Of a DNA stretch of 64,000 bases, positions 8,805-18,074 are shown one piece after another. Every line of letters starts with the position of its first letter. The stretch's first letter is position 1. This stretch comes from Henriciella sp. (GTDB lineage Bacteria; Pseudomonadota; Alphaproteobacteria; Caulobacterales; Hyphomonadaceae): positions 1 to 64,000 of the forward strand of contig JAEPOM010000014.1 of assembly GCA_017642885.1 (NCBI GenBank), given 5' to 3'. The notes below the pieces were generated by a model, which was given only the letters and a program-made list of their open reading frames with translations, was not told the origin of the DNA and did no database searches. The translations under genes were made by a program, and so were the position numbers.

Positions 8805-9803
8805 ATGACGGCAGCACTTTACGACGTGGTTGGCCTCGGCAATGCAATTGTCGACGTGATCTCAAAGCAGGATGACGCCTTCCTCGCGAAATGGGGCATC
8901 AACAAGGATGCAATGAACCTGATCGAAGAAGACCGCGCGGACCTGTTGACCGACGCTTCGGTCGATGCGCTGGAAACGTCAGGTGGATCAGGCGCCAATA
9001 CGATTGCCGGCATTGCGAGCCTGGGCGGAAAAGCTGCCTATATCGGCAAAGTTGCTGATGATCGCCTGGGTAAAGTGTTCAAGGCGGACATGGAAAATGT
9101 CGGGGTGCCGTTCCCAACCGCGCCGCTGACAGAAGGCCCTGCCACGGCGCGTTCGATCATTTTCGTGACACCGGATGGCAAGCGTAGCATGAACACATTC
9201 CTCGGTGCGTCGGTGGAGTTTTCACCGAGTGATGTCGACCGCGCCACCGTGGAAGCTGGCGGCATCCTCTATCTCGAGGGATATCTATTCGACAAGGAAG
9301 CGGCGAAGGCTGCCTTCGTGCACGCTGCTGAAATTGCGCACGCCGCCGGACGCAAAGTGTCGCTCACTCTGTCAGACAGTTTTTGCGTTGACCGTCACCG
9401 CGACAGTTTCCGCCAATTGATCCGCACGCAAGTTGATATCCTGTTCGCAAACGAGGAAGAGCTGCTTAGCCTTTACGAGACTCGGGATTTCGATGCCGCC
9501 GTTGAACAGTTGCAGGCTGACACGGCAATTGCCGCGGTCACGCGCAGCGAGAAAGGCTCCGTCGTGATCGGTGATGGCGAACCGATCAGCGTTCCGGCTG
9601 AACCTGTAAGCCAGGTGGTCGACACAACGGGTGCCGGCGATCAATATGCCGCCGGCTTCCTGTTTGGTATTTCGCGGGATCTGCCACTCGCGACTTGTGC
9701 GCATCTCGGCCACATCGCGGCTGCGGAAGTGATTTCGCACTACGGCCCGCGGCCAGAAGTTTCGCTGTCGGAGCTTGCAGCGCGCGCCGGAATTGACGCC
9801 TAA
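8805..9803 (+). CDS. Adenosine kinase / PfkB-family sugar kinase
   Basis: 332 residues. The N-terminus VVGLGNAIVDVI and the GGSGANTIAGIASLGG block form the substrate-side PfkB signature, and DTTGAGDQYAAGF at residues 273-285 is the second signature containing the catalytic base Asp279 and the anion hole. The overall sequence matches alphaproteobacterial adenosine kinases (adenosine to AMP) better than ribokinase. Divergent from the ATP-grasp gene; it ends tail to tail with the isomerase gene, overlapping by 4 nt. Confidence 0.88.
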   Translation: MTAALYDVVGLGNAIVDVISKQDDAFLAKWGINKDAMNLIEEDRADLLTDASVDALETSGGSGANTIAGIASLGGKAAYIGKVADDRLGKVFKADMENVGVPFPTAPLTEGPATARSIIFVTPDGKRSMNTFLGASVEFSPSDVDRATVEAGGILYLEGYLFDKEAAKAAFVHAAEIAHAAGRKVSLTLSDSFCVDRHRDSFRQLIRTQVDILFANEEELLSLYETRDFDAAVEQLQADTAIAAVTRSEKGSVVIGDGEPISVPAEPVSQVVDTTGAGDQYAAGFLFGISRDLPLATCAHLGHIAAAEVISHYGPRPEVSLSELAARAGIDA

Positions 9804-10402
9804 GCGGTCAGGGCTTCCTCGGCATAGTCAAGACGGTCGTGTCCGAAGAACATCTCATCACCGACGAAGAATGTCGGAGCCCCGAACGCGCCGCGCGCAA
9901 TCGCTTCTTCCGTGTTGGCACGCAGCATTGCCTTGGTTTCCGGGTCGTTGCCGAGCGCCCAGAGTTGGTCGGCGTCGAAGCCCTCTGAGCCAAAAGCTTC
10001 TTTGAATTCCGCCTCATCGCCAGTATTGACGCCGCCATCTTTCCGACCCCAGACATGTTTGAAACCGGCATTCAGCAATTTGATCTGCTGTTCCTGATCG
10101 TCCGCAAGACGGATCGTGGCCCCGGTGAGAGGGCGCGTATTCATCATCGGAAAATGCTTGTTCGAGAAAATCTGGATCCCGTGCCGCGCACAGCAGCGGG
10201 CCATGTCCTGCTGCATATATTTCCCTTTTGCGGGCACCATTCCCGGTGGTTGATTTCCGGTGGCCTTCATGACGCCGCCAAGAAACATTGGCTTGATCTT
10301 CAACTCTGCGCCGGTTCGTTCTATGACACCCGGCACAACGGCCCATCCAAGAAATGAGGTAGGGCTCATATAATCAAAGAAGAATTCCAGGGTCTTGGCC
10401 AT
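9800..10402 (-). CDS. DsbA-like 2-hydroxychromene-2-carboxylate isomerase family protein
   Basis: 200 residues from the ATG at 10402 (CGGAG 7 nt upstream); the frame extends 13 residues further but atypically. FFFDYMSPTSFLGW at the N-terminus, with Ser instead of the CxxC of thiol oxidases, and the GAFGAPTFFVGDEMFFGHDRLDY tail are the signature of HCCA isomerases, kappa-class GST-like enzymes that use glutathione. The family isomerises aromatic breakdown intermediates, but many members have unknown substrates. Divergent from the HxlR gene, its likely regulator. Confidence 0.84.
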   Translation of the reverse strand: MAKTLEFFFDYMSPTSFLGWAVVPGVIERTGAELKIKPMFLGGVMKATGNQPPGMVPAKGKYMQQDMARCCARHGIQIFSNKHFPMMNTRPLTGATIRLADDQEQQIKLLNAGFKHVWGRKDGGVNTGDEAEFKEAFGSEGFDADQLWALGNDPETKAMLRANTEEAIARGAFGAPTFFVGDEMFFGHDRLDYAEEALTA

Positions 10403-10422
10403 TGGTGCGCTCCGGCGTCTGC

Positions 10423-10462
10423 GGCCCGAAAATCGGGCCATGAAAGTTCTTATTTGGAACTT
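10423..10462. promoter_or_regulatory. Two palindromes in the isomerase/HxlR divergent region
   Basis: The 87-nt region between the two divergent genes holds a perfect 7-bp inverted repeat, GGCCCGA-AAA-TCGGGCC (10423-10439), and a second one, AAGTTC-7 nt-GAACTT (10444-10462). HxlR proteins bind palindromic operators, so one or both are candidate operators. No binding data; inference from position and symmetry. Confidence 0.45.
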
Positions 10463-10489
10463 AGTGCAAATCAGGATAGGCTGGCAAGT

Positions 10490-10828
10490 ATGAAGTGGAC
10501 AGATCTAGACGATAATTGGTGCCCGGTCGCCCGAACGCTTTCGCTTGTCGGTGATCGTTGGACGCTGTTGATCCTTCGCGATTGCTTTCTTGGCATGTCG
10601 CGGTTCGACCAGTTTGCCGACAGCACAGGCGCTACGCGGCACATTGTTTCAGACCGCCTGAAACGGTTGGTCGAAGCGGGAATCCTCGAAAAGTCGGCCT
10701 ATTCCGATCGCCCCAAACGCTATGAATACGTGCTGACCGAGCGCGGGCAGGAATTTGCGCCGGCGCTGATCGCGTTCCGGGACTGGGGAAAGAAGCACTT
10801 GCCCGTGCGGCGCCCGACACAGGCTTAG
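10490..10828 (+). CDS. HxlR-family transcriptional regulator
   Basis: 112 residues from the ATG at 10490; a TTG at 10454 would add 12 residues without a better ribosome site. CPVARTLSLVGDRWTLLILRD with Cys near the N-terminus, RFDQF, and ISDRLKRLVEAGIL-like helix-turn-helix and wing (HIVSDRLKRLVEAGIL) define the family. HxlR proteins are winged-helix dimers that often sense reactive aldehydes, quinones or disulfide stress via that Cys. Its divergent placement implies control of the isomerase gene and itself. Confidence 0.88.
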   Translation: MKWTDLDDNWCPVARTLSLVGDRWTLLILRDCFLGMSRFDQFADSTGATRHIVSDRLKRLVEAGILEKSAYSDRPKRYEYVLTERGQEFAPALIAFRDWGKKHLPVRRPTQA

Positions 10829-10833
10829 GCGAC

Positions 10834-11259
10834 CTATTCCTCGTCTTCTTCAGGATCGAGATCGCGCGCAACCTCGGCGCGTCGAAACACAGCATTCATT
10901 TCAGCGGCTTCGTCATAAGAAAGGTCAGGAATGAAGTGCAGCTGCGGCGTGAACTTCATGTCGATCTCGCGGCCGAGCCGACCCCGCAGAAAACCGGCGG
11001 CGCGATTGAGCGCCGCGGCGATGGATTCCATTTCTTCCTTGCCTGATTTGCCCAAAGCCGAACAAAAGATGTTTGCGTGGCGCAAATCCGGGGAGCTGCG
11101 CACCTCGCCAATGGTCACAGCGACACCTTGCAGGTCAGGGTCTCGAAACTCTTCGCGGGAAAGGATTTCCACCAACGCATGACGCACCAGTTCTCCAGCA
11201 CGCAATTGGCGCTGGGTTGGGGCGTGTGCACTCAGGTTTGATTTTCGGTTTCGGGCCAT
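10834..11259 (-). CDS. rbfA: Ribosome-binding factor A
   Basis: 141 residues. RQLRAGELVRHALVEILSREEFRDP begins the KH-like fold; HANIFCSALG and the helix FLRGRLGREIDMKFTPQLHFIPD are the conserved core, followed by an acidic tail (DLDPEEDEE). RbfA helps mature the 16S rRNA 5' end and 30S subunit. It usually follows infB; here an YcxB-like gene and the infB terminator stand between. The truB-rpsO-pnp genes that often follow rbfA are not here. Confidence 0.94.
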   Translation of the reverse strand: MARNRKSNLSAHAPTQRQLRAGELVRHALVEILSREEFRDPDLQGVAVTIGEVRSSPDLRHANIFCSALGKSGKEEMESIAAALNRAAGFLRGRLGREIDMKFTPQLHFIPDLSYDEAAEMNAVFRRAEVARDLDPEEDEE

Positions 11260-11783
11260 GCGCCCTTACTGCCCTGCCCGAGGCGTCTCATAAAGATCTC
11301 ACACGCAGTTTTTTCGCCAAACCAGTCATGCGGCAGCATGAGCGGGTCAGCGCCATCGAACAAAACCAGAGTATAACTGCGTTTGCTGATGATTTCGCGA
11401 ATGGCTTCCCAATCTATACGTGTTTCCACCAAATCGCGCCGTACGACGAGCTGCTCACCCTCGAGCCGAACCTCGGTGTTCTGGCTCATCTCAGCCGCAC
11501 GGCCATGCTGGTGGCGATACGCCCAGCGCATAAAAATCAGATACCAGGTGACGCCTGCCATTGCCGCGATGATCGCGGAAAGCATGGTGACCCAATAAGG
11601 AGACATCTCAATTTGCGTCAGCGCTCCTTGGGAAACCAGGGCCATACTTGCCCCGATCACGGGTGCTGTAACGCCCGCATAGTAAAGCGTTGTTGGTCCG
11701 ACCGTGCCGCTACGAATAGCGCTGGTCATGCGTCGCGCGTCGCGTTTGCTCAACGAGCCCTGGATTGAGTATGTGTTTCCCAT
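11232..11783 (-). CDS. YcxB-like membrane protein
   Basis: 183 residues from the ATG at 11783 (a TTG at 11828 is an alternative). Two hydrophobic helices (GPTTLYYAGVTAPVIGASMALV and YWVTMLSAIIAAMAGVTWYLIF, roughly residues 28-50 and 63-85) are followed by a cytoplasmic beta-rich domain with RIDWEAIREIISKRSYTLVLFDG, similar to the YcxB C-terminal domain. Function unknown in the family. Its 3' end overlaps rbfA by 28 nt, so the two are likely translated together. Confidence 0.65.
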   Translation of the reverse strand: MGNTYSIQGSLSKRDARRMTSAIRSGTVGPTTLYYAGVTAPVIGASMALVSQGALTQIEMSPYWVTMLSAIIAAMAGVTWYLIFMRWAYRHQHGRAAEMSQNTEVRLEGEQLVVRRDLVETRIDWEAIREIISKRSYTLVLFDGADPLMLPHDWFGEKTACEIFMRRLGQGSKGAWPETENQT

Positions 11784-11833
11784 CTCAGCCAGCGGTAACG
11801 CAAAGAGTTTGGAAATTCGGAAACCCAATCGAT

Positions 11834-11867
11834 AAAAATGAAAAGACCGCGCCTTTCGACGCGGTCT
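11834..11867 (-). terminator. Rho-independent terminator of the infB operon
   Basis: On the minus strand, 24 nt after the infB stop, AGACCGCG and CGCGGTCT form a perfect 8-bp stem with an 8-nt loop (11844-11867), followed by a T-rich run (TTTTCATTTTT). This separates infB from the YcxB-like gene and rbfA. Confidence 0.85.
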
Positions 11868-11890
11868 CTCAAATTGGATTTGGACGGTGG

Positions 11891-14464
11891 CTAGTCGAGC
11901 GAGCGTGCAATCATCTCGACTTCAAAGCACTCGATCCGGTCGCCTTCGCGAATGTCCTCATATTTCTCAAAGGCCATGCCGCATTCCATCCCGTTGGTGA
12001 CTTCGGGAACTTCGTCCTTGAAGCGCTTCAGGGTTTTCAGCATGCCTTCGTGAATGACGACATCATCGCGGAGCAGACGCACACCGCAGCCGCGCTTCAC
12101 GACGCCTTCGGTCACCTTACAGCCAGCAACCTTGCCGACTTTGGTGATGTTGAAGACTTCCAGAATGTCTGCGTAGCCGATGAAGGTTTCTTTCTTCTCT
12201 GGCTCCAGCATGCCGGATAGTGAGGCTTTCACATCATCGATCAGCTCATAGATGATCGAATAATAGCGAATTTCGACGCCTTCTTTTTCGGCCAGTTCGC
12301 GCGCTTGCTTATTGGCGCGGACGTTGAACGCAAAGACCGGCGCGCCGGAAGATTGGGCCAGCAAGATATCGCTTTCGGAGATACCGCCGGCTGCACCGTA
12401 AATGACGTTTGCGCGAACTTCTTCGGTGGAAATCTTTTCCAAGGACTGCGTAATCGCCTCCACTGAGCCCTGAACATCGCCCTTCAGGACAATTGGCAGA
12501 TCTTTGGTATCAGCCGAACCGTCTTTCAGGCTCGTCATGAATTGTTCCAGAGACGCGCGCTGTGTGGCAACGCCCTGCTTCTGGCGCTTCATGCGCTGAC
12601 GATACTCAGTGATTTCTCTCGCGCGTGCTTCGGTGGAGACGACATTGAATGCATCACCTGGTTCAGGCGTGCCGTCGAGACCGAGGATCTCTGCAGGCAT
12701 CGAAGGCAAAGCCTCCTTCATCTGCTGATTTCGCTCGTTCACCAGAGCGCGTACCTTGCCCCACTGGGCGCCAGCGACGACAATATCGCCTCGTGTCAGC
12801 GTTCCGCGTTTGACCAGGACGGTCGCGACCGGGCCACGACCTTTGTCGAGCTGCGACTCCACAACAATACCGTCGGCTTCGCGTTTCGGATTTGCTGTCA
12901 GTTCCAGAAGCTCCGCCTGAAGCGTGATTGCTTCTGTCAGCTCATCCAGACCAGTTCTCTTAAGGGCGGAGACTTCAATGGCTTGAACCTCACCACCCAT
13001 CGCTTCGACTTGAATATCATGTTGGAGCAAATCGGTGAGAACGCGGCTTGCGTCTGCATCCTGAAGGTCAACCTTGTTCACGGCAACGATGATCGGAACT
13101 TCCGCAGCCTTGGCGTGTTTGATGGCTTCGATGGTTTGCGGCATGACGGAGTCATTCGCCGCGACCACTAGGATGACGATGTCGGTGACATTCGCGCCGC
13201 GGGCACGCATGGCCGAGAAGGCCGCGTGGCCCGGCGTATCGAGGAAGCTGATTTTGTCGCCAGATTTCAGCTGAACCTGATAGGCACCAATATGCTGAGT
13301 AATCCCGCCAGCCTCGCCAGACACGACATCCGTAGATCGCAGAGCATCGAGCAGTGATGTCTTACCGTGGTCAACATGACCCATGATCGTGACGATTGGT
13401 GGACGTCCAACGAGATCCTTCGGATCGTCATCAGTGCCTTCAAGGCCAATTTCCACGTCGGCTTCAGACACGCGCTTCACGCTGTGTCCAAACTCTTCAG
13501 CGATCAGTTCGGCAGTATCCGCATCGATAATATCGTTGCCGCGCAGCATATCGCCTTGCTGCATCATGAATTTCACGACGTCTGCGACCCGCTCATTCAT
13601 CCGACCGGCAAGGTCTTGCAGCGTGATGGTTTCCGGCAGCGTCACCTCTACAGAGAGCTTTTCCGACTGCTCATTGCCCATGCGCCGTTCGCGCTCACGT
13701 TCGCGAGCACGCTTTACGGAGGCGAGGGAGCGTTGGCGATCGCCATCGTCGCCCAGCGCCGAAGCAATGGTCAGTTTTCCGCGACGTCGTTTTGAGTCGC
13801 CACCACGGCCACCACGGCCTCCGCCTTGATCGCGGCGATTACGGTCATCGCGATCATTGCGTCCACCTTTGCGGCGACTAGTGGTTGAGTTCGCCGCTGC
13901 TTCGAGATCTGCCTGGCTTGGAGCCGCATCGCGCTTACCGCCGCTGCGTTCTGCGCGAGGGGCCTTTGCTGCCTCAGGTTCAGGCTTGTTCTTGGCTTCG
14001 GCTTCCGCCTTCTTGCGCTCGGCCTCTTCAGTCTTGCGACGCACTTCGGCTTCTTCGCGCTCTTTTTCTTTTTGCTTTTGAGCGTGCTGTTTTTCTTCCA
14101 GGGCCTTGGTGCGAGCGTTTTGCTTTTCTTGCTCGACCTTGCGAGACTCTTCGGCCTTCTTGCGTTGCAGCAAGACTTTCTGGCGCTGGATCAGCTCCTC
14201 TTCAGTGATCCCGAGTTTCGCCGCTGCAGCCGCGATCTTGGATTGCTGCTTCCCAGCAGGTGCCGCCTTCTTGCCGCCCGCTCCGGGCTTTGCTGCACCA
14301 GGCTTGGTCTGCGCCCCCACGGTGCGGCGCTTTTTGGTTTCGACCACAACCTGTTTGGAACGCCCATGGCTAAAGGTCTGCTTCACCGTGCCGGATCCAG
14401 ATCCGCGTGAAACAGTCAGTGGCTTGCGCCCGCCAGTAGTGCCTTTGTCTTTCGTATCGCTCAT
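11891..14464 (-). CDS. infB: Translation initiation factor IF-2
   Basis: 857 residues from the ATG at 14464, where the protein begins MSDTKDK as in relatives; the frame stays open 33 codons upstream. The first 250 residues are low-complexity Lys/Glu/Ala and Gly/Arg/Asp-rich. The IF2 N domain follows, then the GTPase with G1 GHVDHGKT at residues 362-369, DTPGHAAF (G3), NKVD (G4), and the beta-barrel and C-terminal fMet-tRNA binding domains. IF-2 brings initiator tRNA to the 30S subunit. Last gene of rimP-nusA-ylxR-infB, with a terminator just after it. Confidence 0.97.
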   Translation of the reverse strand: MSDTKDKGTTGGRKPLTVSRGSGSGTVKQTFSHGRSKQVVVETKKRRTVGAQTKPGAAKPGAGGKKAAPAGKQQSKIAAAAAKLGITEEELIQRQKVLLQRKKAEESRKVEQEKQNARTKALEEKQHAQKQKEKEREEAEVRRKTEEAERKKAEAEAKNKPEPEAAKAPRAERSGGKRDAAPSQADLEAAANSTTSRRKGGRNDRDDRNRRDQGGGRGGRGGDSKRRRGKLTIASALGDDGDRQRSLASVKRARERERERRMGNEQSEKLSVEVTLPETITLQDLAGRMNERVADVVKFMMQQGDMLRGNDIIDADTAELIAEEFGHSVKRVSEADVEIGLEGTDDDPKDLVGRPPIVTIMGHVDHGKTSLLDALRSTDVVSGEAGGITQHIGAYQVQLKSGDKISFLDTPGHAAFSAMRARGANVTDIVILVVAANDSVMPQTIEAIKHAKAAEVPIIVAVNKVDLQDADASRVLTDLLQHDIQVEAMGGEVQAIEVSALKRTGLDELTEAITLQAELLELTANPKREADGIVVESQLDKGRGPVATVLVKRGTLTRGDIVVAGAQWGKVRALVNERNQQMKEALPSMPAEILGLDGTPEPGDAFNVVSTEARAREITEYRQRMKRQKQGVATQRASLEQFMTSLKDGSADTKDLPIVLKGDVQGSVEAITQSLEKISTEEVRANVIYGAAGGISESDILLAQSSGAPVFAFNVRANKQARELAEKEGVEIRYYSIIYELIDDVKASLSGMLEPEKKETFIGYADILEVFNITKVGKVAGCKVTEGVVKRGCGVRLLRDDVVIHEGMLKTLKRFKDEVPEVTNGMECGMAFEKYEDIREGDRIECFEVEMIARSLD

Positions 14465-14513
14465 GCGTACCCTGGTGTTTAACCTTTCATTCGAGGCGAA
14501 AAGCTCGCCCCTC

Positions 14514-15194
14514 CTATAATTTCTTTTCCCGCCCGCCGGAGAACCAGCCTGTCTCGGGCGCAACGCGGAATCCTGTCAGCCGCCGATAGGCAACCGAGAA
14601 GGCATCCGCAAGAGAACCGTGTTCAAGCAGCGCATGTATCACATGCTGCCGCCCAAAGGCCATGCCCAATTCAGCGGACGATAGAGCGCCCGCGACTTTG
14701 ACGTCTTCATATATCGCCTTGGCGAGAAAATGAACCTTGTTCCGGCCATCTTCTGCACCATCACTCGCTTCTAGAAGTAAGCCCGGCTCTTGTCTGCGGA
14801 TATAGTCGCGCACCTGGTCGAATCCAAGCACGGCCAAGCCGCTCTTTTTCGCCATACCCAGCAGCCCAGTGCAGCGCTGCACGAGTTGGCGCTCTACTTC
14901 ATCGACCAAGCCCTCCATCGGAGTGGACTTGGCTTTGAAGGCTTTGGAAAACGCATCGGACTGCAAGGCAGTCTTCAGTGTTTCCTGATCGGCGGAGATC
15001 CAGGCGCCGCGGCCCGGAAGCTTACCAAATCCGTCTGGAACGACGATTCCATCAGGACTTCGCACAAAGCGAATCAGCGCGTCGGGCGCCAAGCGCTCGC
15101 GCGTCACCGCACACTGGCGAAGCAATCGGCCAGCGCGCGAGTCCTGTTGCGCCTCTAGGCGCTGGTCGGGGTCATTGAGGCTCTGCGGCATCAT
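14514..15194 (-). CDS. RNA-binding protein: YlxR (DUF448) domain plus L7Ae-like domain
   Basis: 226 residues. The N-terminal half ([24 protein letters not shown], then LPGRGAWIS) is the YlxR/DUF448 domain. The C-terminal half ([23 protein letters not shown]) reads as an L7Ae/YlxQ-like RNA-binding fold. Firmicutes encode these as two genes, YlxR and YlxQ, between nusA and infB; alphaproteobacteria usually have the fused form seen here. It overlaps the end of nusA by 23 nt. Confidence 0.9.
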   Translation of the reverse strand: MMPQSLNDPDQRLEAQQDSRAGRLLRQCAVTRERLAPDALIRFVRSPDGIVVPDGFGKLPGRGAWISADQETLKTALQSDAFSKAFKAKSTPMEGLVDEVERQLVQRCTGLLGMAKKSGLAVLGFDQVRDYIRRQEPGLLLEASDGAEDGRNKVHFLAKAIYEDVKVAGALSSAELGMAFGRQHVIHALLEHGSLADAFSVAYRRLTGFRVAPETGWFSGGREKKL

Positions 15195-16983
15195 CGCCGC
15201 CCTCCATGAGAAGGTCCTCGTCTAGATCGAGGCCCTCCAATTCAGCCAGGATGTCTTCGTCGCTGACATCCAGGGTTTCATCGACAACGGCGTCGTCGCT
15301 CGCAGTGGACTTACCAAGTTCGCCGAGCGCCAGAAGTGCGCGCTCTTCTTCGGTGAGGTCTTGCGGCTCTTCGCCGGCGGCTTCAGCGGCCATGTCAGCT
15401 TCCAGCTGCTCGAGCGCTTCTGGTTCGATCCAACCTGCAATGACGCGGGCTTTCATGATGAAAAGCTGCGCATCGTCTTTGCGCATTTCGCCTTTCTTCA
15501 GAATGCCGTCCTGCCAGACTGGCTTGCCTTCTTTGTTGTTCTCGCGCCAACCGGTGAGGTCGTCTGGCACCAGACCAGCGACATCCTCGACGGTCTTCAC
15601 TTCGTTCTCGCCGAGTTTCACAGCAAAGCCCGGAGACATGCCATCGAGTTCCATGACGGCGTCTTCAACGCCAAGCTCCAAACGCTTGGCATCCTGTTCT
15701 GCAGCGAGTTTTTCAAGATATTCGCGGGCGCGTTCCTGGATTTCAGCAGCGACTTCTTCGTCGAAGCCTTCAACCTGCATGAACTCTTCAGGAGCGATAT
15801 AAGCGATGTCCTCAACTTCACCGAAGCCTTCGGATGCGAGCAGCTGTGCCAGCGTTTCGTCGGCATCGAGAGCCTGCATGAACAGATCTGTACGGCGCTG
15901 GAAGTCGAGCTGATAACGCTCGGAATCGTCGGTCTCGGTGACGAGATCAATCTGCCAACCCGTCAGTTGCGACGCGAGGCGAACGTTTTGTCCGCGGCGA
16001 CCAATGGCCAGCGGGAACTGATCATCGGCAACAACGACTTCAACGCGGTGCTCTTCTTCGTCGAGAACCACTTTTGAAACTTCGGCCGGCTGCAACGCGT
16101 TCACGATGAAGGTCGCGTCATCATAATTCCACGGAATAATGTCGATCTTCTCGCCGGAGAGTTCTCCGACCACGGCCTGAACCCGCGCGCCGCGCATACC
16201 AACACATGCACCGACTGGATCAATGGAGCTGTCATTCGAGATTACGCCGATCTTGGCGCGCGATCCTGCATCACGGGCGCAAGAGCGGATTTCGATCACG
16301 CCTTCATAGACCTCAGGAACTTCTGCTGCGAACAGTTTCACCATGAAGTCAGGGTGCGCGCGAGACAGGAAGATTTGTGGGCCTTTGATCTCGCGGCTTA
16401 CTTTATACAAGTAAGCGCGGACGCGGTCGTTTGGCTGGAAGTTCTCGCGCGGGATACCATCATTGCGGCGAATGATGCCTTCAGCGCGGCCCAGGTCGAC
16501 AATGACGTGGCCATACTCGACGCGCTTGACGATCCCATTGATGATCTCGCCTTCGCGATCCTTGTACTCGTCGAATTGGCGCTGCCGCTCTGCATCGCGC
16601 ACTTTCTGCATGATGACTTGTTTTGCGGTTTGCGCAGCAACCCGGCCAAAATCGAACGGCGGAAGCTCTTCGGTGATCTCGCTGCCGAGCTCCAGGCTGG
16701 CGTCCAGTTTCTTGGCGTCCTTCAAAGAGATCTGTTGCGCAGCGTCTTCAACTTCGTCATCGGCTACAACGGTCTGAATCCGCCACAGGGTCTGCTCGCC
16801 TGTCTCGTGATCGATGATGGCGCGGATATCATGTTCCTGGCCATAGCGAGACTTTGCAGCTTTCTCGATCGCTTCCTGCATCGCTTCAATGACGATGGAG
16901 CGATCAATCGCTTTTTCTTCGGCAACCGCTTTCGCGATTTGCATGATTTCAAGACGGTTTGCGGAAACGCCAACATTCGACAT
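15172..16983 (-). CDS. nusA: Transcription termination/antitermination protein NusA
   Basis: 603 residues from the ATG at 16983 (GGAG upstream); a start 5 codons earlier is possible. The N-terminal RNA-polymerase-binding domain (about 1-130), S1 domain (GIVKRVEYGHVIVDLGRAEG, about 138-205), two KH domains (PVGACVGMRGARVQAV; FPLAIGRRGQNVRLASQLTG) and C-terminal helix-hairpin-helix acidic repeats are all present, with a very acidic tail. NusA controls pausing, termination and antitermination. Starts 4 nt after rimP ends. Confidence 0.97.
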   Translation of the reverse strand: MSNVGVSANRLEIMQIAKAVAEEKAIDRSIVIEAMQEAIEKAAKSRYGQEHDIRAIIDHETGEQTLWRIQTVVADDEVEDAAQQISLKDAKKLDASLELGSEITEELPPFDFGRVAAQTAKQVIMQKVRDAERQRQFDEYKDREGEIINGIVKRVEYGHVIVDLGRAEGIIRRNDGIPRENFQPNDRVRAYLYKVSREIKGPQIFLSRAHPDFMVKLFAAEVPEVYEGVIEIRSCARDAGSRAKIGVISNDSSIDPVGACVGMRGARVQAVVGELSGEKIDIIPWNYDDATFIVNALQPAEVSKVVLDEEEHRVEVVVADDQFPLAIGRRGQNVRLASQLTGWQIDLVTETDDSERYQLDFQRRTDLFMQALDADETLAQLLASEGFGEVEDIAYIAPEEFMQVEGFDEEVAAEIQERAREYLEKLAAEQDAKRLELGVEDAVMELDGMSPGFAVKLGENEVKTVEDVAGLVPDDLTGWRENNKEGKPVWQDGILKKGEMRKDDAQLFIMKARVIAGWIEPEALEQLEADMAAEAAGEEPQDLTEEERALLALGELGKSTASDDAVVDETLDVSDEDILAELEGLDLDEDLLMEGGDDAAEPQ

Positions 16984-16987
16984 GGCT

Positions 16988-17602
16988 TTAAGCTCCACTC
17001 TCTAGGTTATCTTCAATTGTATCAGTTTCGGCCTCTTCAGTCTCGAGGCCTTCAAAATTGTCATCGCCGGGCTGTGGCGGCAGGCTGCCGTCCGCGGTTG
17101 CCGCGTCGATAAGCTCATCGGTCAGGATCAAGCTGGCTTTTGCCATCTCATGAACCTGTGCAACCAGCTCACTGTCATCTTCGAGCAAAATGGCAACACC
17201 ATGCTCGTCTTCGCGCTGGATCGTACCTTGAAACCGACGGCGGCCCTCAAGCGGCATGATCAATTCAAGCTTCGCGAGGTGACCGACCCAGCGCCCGAAA
17301 TCACCCGCGCGCGTCAGAGGGCGGTCAATCCCTGGCGTAGACACTTCCAGGCGGTAGGCCTCGCTGATCGGGTCTTGCTCTTCCAGTATAGGCGAGAGAT
17401 TTCGAGAAAACGTCGCGCAATCCTCAACATCTGTTGGGGCGCCACCTGCTTTCTCGATCATGATCTGCAGCAGGGGCCGATTTCCGCCCATGATCCGAAT
17501 GCGCACCACGTCGAGACCGAGCTCCCGGGCAAGCGGGTCGGCCATGGCAAGGATGCGTTCTTCCTGTGGGCTGGTGGTAATCAAAGGTTGGCTTTCAGAC
17601 AA
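16988..17602 (-). CDS. rimP: Ribosome maturation factor RimP
   Basis: 204 residues if started at the TTG at 17602; another TTG at 17671 runs through a terminator hairpin and an internal ATG (residue 20, MADPLAREL) would cut the first helix. LGLDVVRIRIMGG, LEVSTPGIDRPLT and the following SH3-like domain are RimP hallmarks; the acidic tail is lineage-specific. RimP is needed for 30S assembly. First gene of the rimP-nusA-ylxR-infB unit; the start codon touches the T-tract of the csp terminator, so the true start is uncertain. Confidence 0.9.
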   Translation of the reverse strand: MSESQPLITTSPQEERILAMADPLARELGLDVVRIRIMGGNRPLLQIMIEKAGGAPTDVEDCATFSRNLSPILEEQDPISEAYRLEVSTPGIDRPLTRAGDFGRWVGHLAKLELIMPLEGRRRFQGTIQREDEHGVAILLEDDSELVAQVHEMAKASLILTDELIDAATADGSLPPQPGDDNFEGLETEEAETDTIEDNLESGA

Positions 17603-17636
17603 AGAAAAGCGGCGGCCCCGTTCCCGGAACCGCCGC
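17601..17636 (-). terminator. Terminator/attenuator hairpin between csp and rimP
   Basis: Reading the minus strand, a GCGGCGG/CCGCCGC 7-bp stem (17630-17636 with 17609-17615) encloses a loop that may itself pair GTTCC with GGAAC, and TTTTCTTT follows. It would end the csp transcript 49 nt after its stop. The T-tract overlaps the proposed rimP TTG start, so read-through could feed the operon. Confidence 0.75.
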
Positions 17637-17684
17637 CGATATGTTTCGACTTGGCGCCTAGATAGGCGCAAAGATCGTAAATGT

Positions 17685-17894
17685 CTAGATGAGTTTCAGA
17701 TCGACCGCAGACGTCTTGCCGCGACGCTCATCATGATGGAGTTCGTACTCAATCGGTTGATCGTCCTGCAGGCCTTGCAGACCAGACTTCTCAACTGCTG
17801 AAATGTGCACAAAGACATCATTTCCGCCCTCATCAGGCACGATAAATCCAAATCCTTTTGTGGCGTTGAACCACTTCACTTTTCCGGTGGCCAT
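17685..17894 (-). CDS. Cold-shock domain protein (CspA family)
   Basis: 69 residues, the standard single cold-shock domain. KVKWFNATKGFGFI contains RNP1 (KGFGFI) and VFVHIS is RNP2; both expose aromatic residues that bind single-stranded RNA. These proteins act as RNA chaperones, often at low temperature or in stationary phase; which role applies is not visible. It precedes the rimP operon with its own terminator. Confidence 0.95.
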   Translation of the reverse strand: MATGKVKWFNATKGFGFIVPDEGGNDVFVHISAVEKSGLQGLQDDQPIEYELHHDERRGKTSAVDLKLI

Positions 17895-18074
17895 GATCAG
17901 CCCTTTCCGTTGATTTGCGCCGAGACTGCACTGTGCAGCTGGTCGCGAAGTCGATTACGGAGAGGTAGGGACTTTAATTATCCGCCGGTCTGGCGGGGTC
18001 TTCTCAATTCAGACCGGCCGTATTCGATGGCGAGAGAGGCTCATATTCTGGCGTTTTGGTCAAGCAAAACCGGA

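Noticed and set aside
12542-13171. Plus-strand frame opposite infB
   Set aside because: Antisense shadow; infB is certain and this translation resembles nothing known.
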